From: Membranipora membranacea
Lineage: Eukaryota > Bryozoa > Gymnolaemata > Cheilostomatida > Membraniporidae
Assembly: GCA_914767715.1 (NCBI GenBank)
Contig: OU612071.1
Span: 17,232,948-17,296,947, forward strand
Direction: 5' to 3'
DNA: 64,000 nucleotides
Numbering within the stretch: the first letter of the stretch is position 1; the number at the start of each line of letters is the position of its first letter. Under the pieces are notes generated by a model. That model saw nothing but the letters and a program-made list of their open reading frames with translations. It made no database searches and had not been told where the DNA came from. A program made the position numbers and the translations under genes. Of the stretch, positions 58,301-64,000 are shown in pieces.

Positions 58301-60124
58301 AATGTTATAAATGCACGTTACCCACTGATATCAAATGGTGCTGTTTTGGTGGCATAAACGGATTCTGAATTGTGGAAACCCATTACTAGTCATGGAAAGA
58401 AAATCTATTAATCACACAAATTTTGACTTTCTATAGATCTTTCCATTAACCTTCACTGTAGGGGGTGTCCTCTACCGCCCAGCCATTTATCATCCTAACT
58501 CCACATGCTAGATTTCTCCCCTCATCCCAGCATGTTTTTAGACACCAACCCAGAGAAATCAAGTACCCACCAGACTATTTTTAGTAATATATCTAACTTC
58601 CTCCAGATCAAATCTTTGGCTCAGACTTACTCGTGATGTTAACAGACTTCCGAGCAACTCTGCCCAAACTGGCCACTCTGCCTATGTTATCAATGACTGC
58701 TTATCAGGCAAAATAATCTGCTTGTTCGCACAAAATATCTGTAATTGGAAGATTTCGGGCCGTTGTTAGGATGTTCTACCTAGGGTTGTGCCAGCCGGAA
58801 GCAGCAGCACCCAAGATTTTGTAACAATTCAACTATCTCCATTTTTGCCAAGGCAACGAAGGAACAATCGTTATCAATTACATCAGTGCCTATTTCGGAC
58901 GCCTCAGCCGGCAGAAGGAGCAAATATACTCGAGCACAGAGAAGAAAACAATTTGTTATTGCAAAAAGAAGTCAGGCATTTTCTGCGGATTTTAATTGGT
59001 TTATTTTATCAAAACTTTAGTAAATAATAGCAAAGTAAAAAGTTAGGTTACAATGCATATGACATTATTATAATAAAGAGAGTAAATGATCACCAAAACC
59101 ACAGTAATGGTAATGAAGATATGAACAGACAAATAAAAGAAGATGAAAAAAATTTCCACCCCAAGCCACGCAACTTTGGACTAATCTACCGGTTCAAAAG
59201 AAAACCCAACTCTGATGAAATGTGGGGGTAGTCAGTATTGATGGGGGTTCCATGTACAAAGATTTCAGCAAGCACTGCAATGGTTCGATGGTATGGAACA
59301 TATAAAACTGACTGAAACCAATGCACACTTAGACCTCTCTCATTCCTACCTCCAAATACAAAAGAGCTAGGCATTCTTATCAAGCTTGTATATCTTCAGA
59401 CAAATAAGGGGTGGAAATTTATGTTCAACCTTTCAAAACTGAATTGAGTTTAATGATGCAAGGCTTTACAGATATCAAAGGGGCCATGAAATATCAAGTA
59501 AAGCCGGCACCATCAACACAGGCTCCAGATCTATTAGCCTGTTGTAAAAATAATACATCAAATAATCATACAGCATACTGGGTATACATGATAGCAAAAA
59601 TGGTATAAATGGGATGGCTAAATCAAAAGTTGCTCTAGCATGATGGGTAATGTTAATCTACTAGTATATACATGAAAGATTTTACATGACATAAAAAGAC
59701 TGGTTATAAAGTCAGGCCTATTCATTGAGTGAGCACAGTGAGCTAGTTATTGGGATAGGAATAGCGCCCCCTCATTAAGATGTTACAAAATTTAAGGTAT
59801 TTGGGCTAGCACACACCATCCTGAATCATTAGCGCATTTCATGCTTCTAGACATGCGTAGAACCAACATCGTTCTACCGTGGGAAGACTAGATAATGAAA
59901 TTCTCAAATTTTATAAAGTATCAAAATGTTATCAAAACTCAATCAGTATCAAGTCGTACAAATCGGCAAGATATTGAAATGAATAGCGGAAACACTAAAA
60001 ATATTGCATAGTAGAAGTATTTTGCATAGTATTGATAGTTGGTCTTATTGTAGGCTAAAAGTTGGAAGTTTTATTACAAGTCACTGGCAGCTTAAAGAGT
60101 AGGTCCTAGCGTAGTGTAATTAAG
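55391..60124. other. Between the two innexin genes, no gene seen
   Basis: Short open frames only (for example 56907-57278 minus and 58788-59027 plus); none has a domain or splice support. Includes a G-rich tract near 56489-56515 and a TA run near 55878. Confidence 0.45.
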
Positions 60125-60312
60125 TCAGTGGTGAGTGAGTCATTGAATGACTCACTCATCCAATCAAATCAATCAGAATCCCATGAATCCAACTCACTCA
60201 CAATCAAGTGAGTTTGATTCATGAATCACTGATTCTCGGTTTGGTTGTTAGGCTGATAAGTGAGCGACTGATGACTGAGTCAGTTGATTGATGATTGGTC
60301 TGAGTGAGTGAC
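60125..60312. repeat. Repetitive GAGTGA / CAATCA region at innexin 2 3' end
   Basis: Overlapping direct and inverted copies of GTGAGTGAGTCATTGAATGA and GATTGATTGG-type motifs just past the innexin 2 stop. May form the start of its 3' untranslated region. Confidence 0.5.
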
Positions 60313-60425
60313 TCACACAGACTCATCAGCTTGGCGTCCTGGGAGCAGTGAGTCGGTGGTTGGCTCGAAGCGGGGTTTGCGTCTCTGCTGCCACTGATCC
60401 CATAGAGCAGCCATGATCTCACCAC
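60313..60425 (-). CDS. Innexin 2 last exon
   Basis: Acceptor TTTATTCAG. Encodes GEIMAALWDQWQQRRKPRFE and PTTDSLLPGRQADESV then TGA. The E-I-M-A-A-L-W stretch is the conserved C-terminal innexin motif that innexin 1 lacks. Confidence 0.9.
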
Positions 60426-63400
60426 CTGAATAAAGATAAATCAATCAACCAATCAATAACAAGTAAGCAAATCAATCAACCAATCAATACAAGTTAGCAA
60501 ATCAATCAACCAATCAATACCAAGTTAGCAAATCAATCAACCAATCAATACCAAGTTAGCAATTCTGAAAATAGAGCGACCAATCAATAACCGGTTAGCA
60601 TATCTGAAAATAGAGCGACCAATCAATAACAGGTTAGCATATCTGAAAATAGAACGACCAATCAATTTCAAGTTGAGTAAGTCCTAGAATAGATCATGAC
60701 AAGGCCAGACTGTACTATCAACAATAAAAAGAGTCATCAGGGAGAAAACAAAAATAACCAAGTTGGTACTTTTCTTGCGTTCCATGTAAAACATTGCTAA
60801 GTCAGGTCATTAACAAACAATCATACAGAAATAGACAAGGCACCTACCGATAGCATCATTGGTGTTTTTGAGAATCAGTCTCATGCAGAATACACCATCA
60901 AGTCTGAGATAACCGTGCATGAAGTCATCGATATCCTCATCAGTGTCTCCTGCAACAAAATAATCAGACTATTGTCACGGAAAGTTTCAAACATAGTGCA
61001 TCAAAAACACTATAACTAAGTTTTCATATCACTCGAAAACATGAAATATGATTGATTATGTATTTGAGTGCATGGACCCTCTTTGTTTAAAATAAAACTG
61101 TATAGCTACACTCATGAATCAAACCCTTCTCCTGATTAAACATGACATAAAGCTTATCAGTTTGTGAGGGTGTATGAGCATTGTTATAAAATATGTGGAT
61201 TTCACTGATCCAGCTAATCACTGATCAATTCTGGCTAATCAGAGAACTAAGTCATTTGACAGTAAAAAAACCGATCTACGGCAACGGCGGGCATGGGTAT
61301 AGGGTCACTAACGCACACAATCCGCTTGCCCGTTAAATAGGGCGGTCAAATAAGACCTAGTGTAAAAGAAAGCAAGGAGCATACCTTTCTGAAGTCGTCC
61401 CATGATGGTGAGGTATTTCCTGACAAAGGTTCGGTTTACTGAGCTGGCAGCTGTGAACAGCCAAAGGATGAGTCCAACACATGAGGCAGCGGCGACAAAG
61501 ATGAGCCAGAACCAGAGGACGCCAAAGACCTGCAAAGAAAAATAACTATGTAAACATATGCTGGTAAAGAATTTCAAAAAGATGCCATTATCATTTTATC
61601 AAGACAATCTCAATCAGTACATTGTATTCCATCCGCCAAAAGGGAACACGTCTGGTAGTGTCAGGTTGACAAGCTGAGAAGGACCAAACCCCTTGGAAAA
61701 GCGACATTTCTTAAGCTCTGGCTACACACGCCGTATTTTCACTAAAATTGGGGCACTTTCAGTGCGGCCAGATGGATAGCTTAGTTAGATCTGCCAGATG
61801 CCCCAGATGGGCTAACAAACATGTTCGTCTTCAGCCAATTCTTAGGATAATTGGGCGTGTGTAGCCATAGCTTTAGTCTTAGTCTGAGCACACAGACAGT
61901 GTACTGACCTTCTCGTTGAAGAGATTGACTGGTAGGACACATTGTACTGTGTATCTGTGCTGATTACCTCCCATACGTCTCACCCAGAAGTCACAGTAAG
62001 TCACATATGGGAACATTCTAGATCCAGGGTAGTCGGGGTCGTTCAGCTGAGCCAGTACTTGCATTCCATATTGGTGATATCCATCACCTATAAAAACAAT
62101 TAAATAAATATATGAATAAAGAATATAAATAAATAAATAGGCCTATATATGAATGAACACAAAGCAGGGAAATGTACCTGTTGGTTAAATTGGCAAGGTT
62201 TAGTCACTCACCACATTCCGAAGTATGTCGCGGCGAAATAGAGGGTGGCTAAAGGGCAAGGCCGCAACGTGTGCACCGCTTTGCATTAAAGTTTGTAGGC
62301 AGGGCGGAGCACACCTTGGGATCTAACAAGTCCTAGTAGTCAGTGGACTGTATCGGGCTTCGCACCCATGACCTTCAACAGTTGCATACTGAAGACCATA
62401 GCTCTAACCCATTGAGCCACCTCATACCTATCAATTTATTGGCACAGACTGATCTAAGCCAAGAAAGTTACGACTGATTTTCACTCAAAAGATAATGTAC
62501 TACCTCAATTCTTTCCTTTCACATTATAGAGTGCTATCCTCTTTTTTGACAGACATAATTGAAATTTAAATCCCAATTTTGGAGTCCGCCCAAATTTGTC
62601 ATAAACATTGCTGCAGTGAAAAGTGACAGTGATATATCACAGACTAATCTGAGGCTCATCATGGCAGAAAATTAAACCCCTCTGACATTCAAATACCGGT
62701 TAGAACCGGGGATCTGGCCGATGAACTGCCTGTGGAAAAGTTCTACTCAAGCCTTTTACCCAGCTAACTAAAACTCCTTGTCAAAAGTGTTGCTTAGAGA
62801 TTCACAGAAAATTTACAGAGCCATCAATTTAGGCTATAACACCTAATTTATTACAATAAGCAGGCAACGGAATCAATCTTGTGGCTTTTTGAGTGACAAT
62901 TTAGTGATAAAATGCTTAGCCCAAAAATCCTGAAAAGATAAGCGAGTGGTAATTGTGGGAAATTGGTGAGTGCCCACTGTGGTCACTCTAACAATTGTGA
63001 AGGGGCTTTGGTGTGTTTGTACAGTGGAAAGGTCCATTTGAGGAGGAAAACTGACCAGTCGCCATGTCTAAAACAACATGCCACGCTGTCTGTTTCAGAG
63101 CAAGCAATATTGCTTGTCTGTAACAGGACAAGCAATAACCGGAGTGACCGCAAATTATAAACATATAGGACAACCATTATAAAACTCATTAAAATTCAAT
63201 GACCTTTCCAAACATTTCCGACCTGGTCTTTGTATGACAAGAATCCATAAATAATTATCTAAGGCCCCTGGTATGGGTGCAATCAAGAGCACACAAACCA
63301 GTTGAAAATGGCAAATGGTTTTTCTTAACCAATTCTTGGAATAAAGCAATATATTATACAAAGCGATACTTGATATAAATCAAAACTTGCTAGAAAGTAT

Positions 63401-63661
63401 ATGAACCTAGAACTTTATTTAGTGACATTACTAGGTGAAAGTCTTCAGAAATAATTTGTGAACACTTTCACACCGATATTTCACTAAATTAAGTTCTAGT
63501 GATTTTTGAAATTTAAATTAAAACTTACCGAGCATAGTGTTGAGGATGAAGATGAGGCCGACGGCGTTAGCGATGTACAGACACTTCACGAGCAGATAGG
63601 CGAAGAAGAGGAACATACCGAATCTCTTACCGCATCCAACACGAGCCTTACCCATAATACC
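60313..63661 (-). CDS. Innexin 2, 3' part (5' end outside window)
   Basis: Five exons: 63529-63661, 61909-62087, 61385-61529, 60848-60949, 60313-60425 (stop TGA 60315-60313). Visible: TM3 (KCLYIANAVGLIFILNTMLG), loop 2 with both Cys (MFPYVTYCDFWVRRMGGNQH then RYTVQCVLPVNLFNEK), TM4 (VLWFWLIFVAAASCVGLILW), and the cytoplasmic tail ending GRQADESV. The phases of the internal junctions match innexin 1, except after TM4, where innexin 2 splits inside a codon. TM1, loop 1 and TM2 should lie past 64000. Same family and channel role as innexin 1. Tandem placement implies duplication. Confidence 0.93.
60430..60665. repeat. Tandem repeat in innexin 2 last intron
   Basis: Units of about 31-38 bases: first AATCAATCAACCAATCAATA plus AC-AAGTTAGCA (four copies), then a variant with CTGAAAATAGAGCGACC and GGTTAGCATAT (three copies). 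Confidence 0.85.
60848..60949 (-). CDS. Innexin 2 exon, cytoplasmic tail
   Basis: Acceptor TTGTTGCAG, donor ATCG|GTAGGT. Encodes DIDDFMHGYLRLDGVFCMRL, aligning with innexin 1 exon 8. Confidence 0.92.
61285..61376 (+). mobile_element. 5'-truncated SINE 3' end
   Basis: GGGTATAGGG, CGTTAAATAGGGCGGTCAAA and TAAGACCTAG match the 3' body of the SINE at 46503-46786. It ends about 10 bases from the donor splice site of the exon at 61385. Confidence 0.7.
61385..61529 (-). CDS. Innexin 2 exon, TM4
   Basis: Acceptor TTTCTTTGCAG, donor AAAG|GTATGC. Encodes VFGVLWFWLIFVAAASCVGL and ILWLFTAASSVNRTFVRKYL. Confidence 0.95.
61909..62087 (-). CDS. Innexin 2 exon, extracellular loop 2
   Basis: Acceptor TTTTTATAG, donor AAG|GTCAGT. 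Encodes GDGYHQYGMQVLAQL through VQCVLPVNLFNEK, with Cys at TYCDF and TVQCV. Confidence 0.95.
62335..62425 (-). repeat. tRNA-like sequence (probable SINE)
   Basis: The minus strand reads GAGGTGGCTCAATGGGTTAG, with an A-box-like TGGCTCAATGGGTTAGAG, then GGTCATGGGTGCGAAGCCC in the B-box position. No acceptor-stem pairing; intronic. Confidence 0.5.
63529..63661 (-). CDS. Innexin 2 exon, TM3
   Basis: Acceptor AACATAATGTTGCAG-type (ATGTTGCAG), donor CTCG|GTAAGT. Encodes GIMGKARVGCGKRFGMFLFF and the third membrane segment. First innexin 2 exon inside the window. Confidence 0.93.
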
Positions 63662-64000
63662 CTGCAACATAACGCAACGCAAACAGTTAGATGAAGGGGA
63701 CATCATTTATTGTGTGGAGCAGAACGATTACTACCCATAATGATAACAGTGGTTTATTTCCCGTCAGGCCGACTTTTTACAGTACACTAGCTTGATCAAG
63801 TTAAGGTCAAATTCTCTTTCTTCCCGAAGGTTTTTCATCAAATTATTTTAGGGCAATCATGAATTTTGACGTGCAGACACACATTTTAGCAGTTAGATTG
63901 GAGTTGTGTCTTCCTAGATGATCACTTTGGGTTGTGTTGTCAAGTATACCAAAAACTTGTGCAGAATCATTGTATAAATAAACTTTGGTTCAAAAGACGT
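63662..64000. other. Innexin 2 intron, runs off the window
   Basis: No exon recognised; upstream innexin 2 exons should be beyond 64000. Confidence 0.7.

Noticed and set aside
60125-60312. Regulatory array of AP-1-like GAGTCA / TGACTCA motifs
   Set aside because: TGACTCA-like words recur, but they are produced by a low-complexity repeat just past the innexin 2 stop, with nothing else to suggest an enhancer.
1-64000. CRISPR array or bacterial operon structure
   Set aside because: The tandem repeats lack regular repeat-spacer alternation and the window is clearly animal genomic DNA with spliced genes.

Overview
The window is animal (metazoan) nuclear DNA: AT-rich, intron-rich, and dense in transposable elements and their remains. 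Two innexin-type gap-junction genes with YYQWV and HRYTVQC signatures point to an invertebrate, most likely a protostome and probably a lophotrochozoan. Cnidarian or ctenophore origin is not formally excluded. Coding exons were called from splice sites, codon phase and protein motifs; no promoter could be supported.

Layout. 1-20.5 kb holds no recognised host gene. It contains tRNA-like SINE sequence (1.09 kb), a GC-rich minisatellite (3.25 kb), a diverged tandem duplication (4.2-5.0 kb), a foldback element (5.97 kb), a nearly complete DIRS-like tyrosine-recombinase retrotransposon on the minus strand (8.54-13.08 kb), a terminal-inverted-repeat element carrying a 682-bp palindrome (14.07-15.43 kb), a LINE fragment (15.9-16.8 kb), a decayed element (17.0-19.4 kb) and a BEL/Pao-like gag fragment (19.4-19.7 kb).

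20.5-40.66 kb (plus strand) carries the centrepiece. Fourteen phase-compatible exons encode the C-terminal 1,392 residues of one protein: a novel N-terminal segment, leucine-rich repeats, a Roc GTPase, a COR domain, then a caspase domain with all key catalytic residues. This is an LRR-Roc-COR (ROCO) protein fused to a caspase, an NLR-like layout of sensor, switch and protease effector. I know of no described animal protein with this layout. Its 9.2-kb intron contains LINE remains, two mutually inverted minisatellite arrays and a degenerate tandem repeat.

40.7-44.4 kb is a convergent intergenic region. 44.37-52.82 kb (minus) is a complete nine-coding-exon innexin of 378 residues. 60.31-63.66 kb (minus) is a second innexin, whose 5' end lies beyond the right edge. 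The two are tandem, share most splice positions and probably arose by duplication. Their introns and the gap between them hold MITE copies, a 1-kb foldback element, SINEs and tandem repeats.
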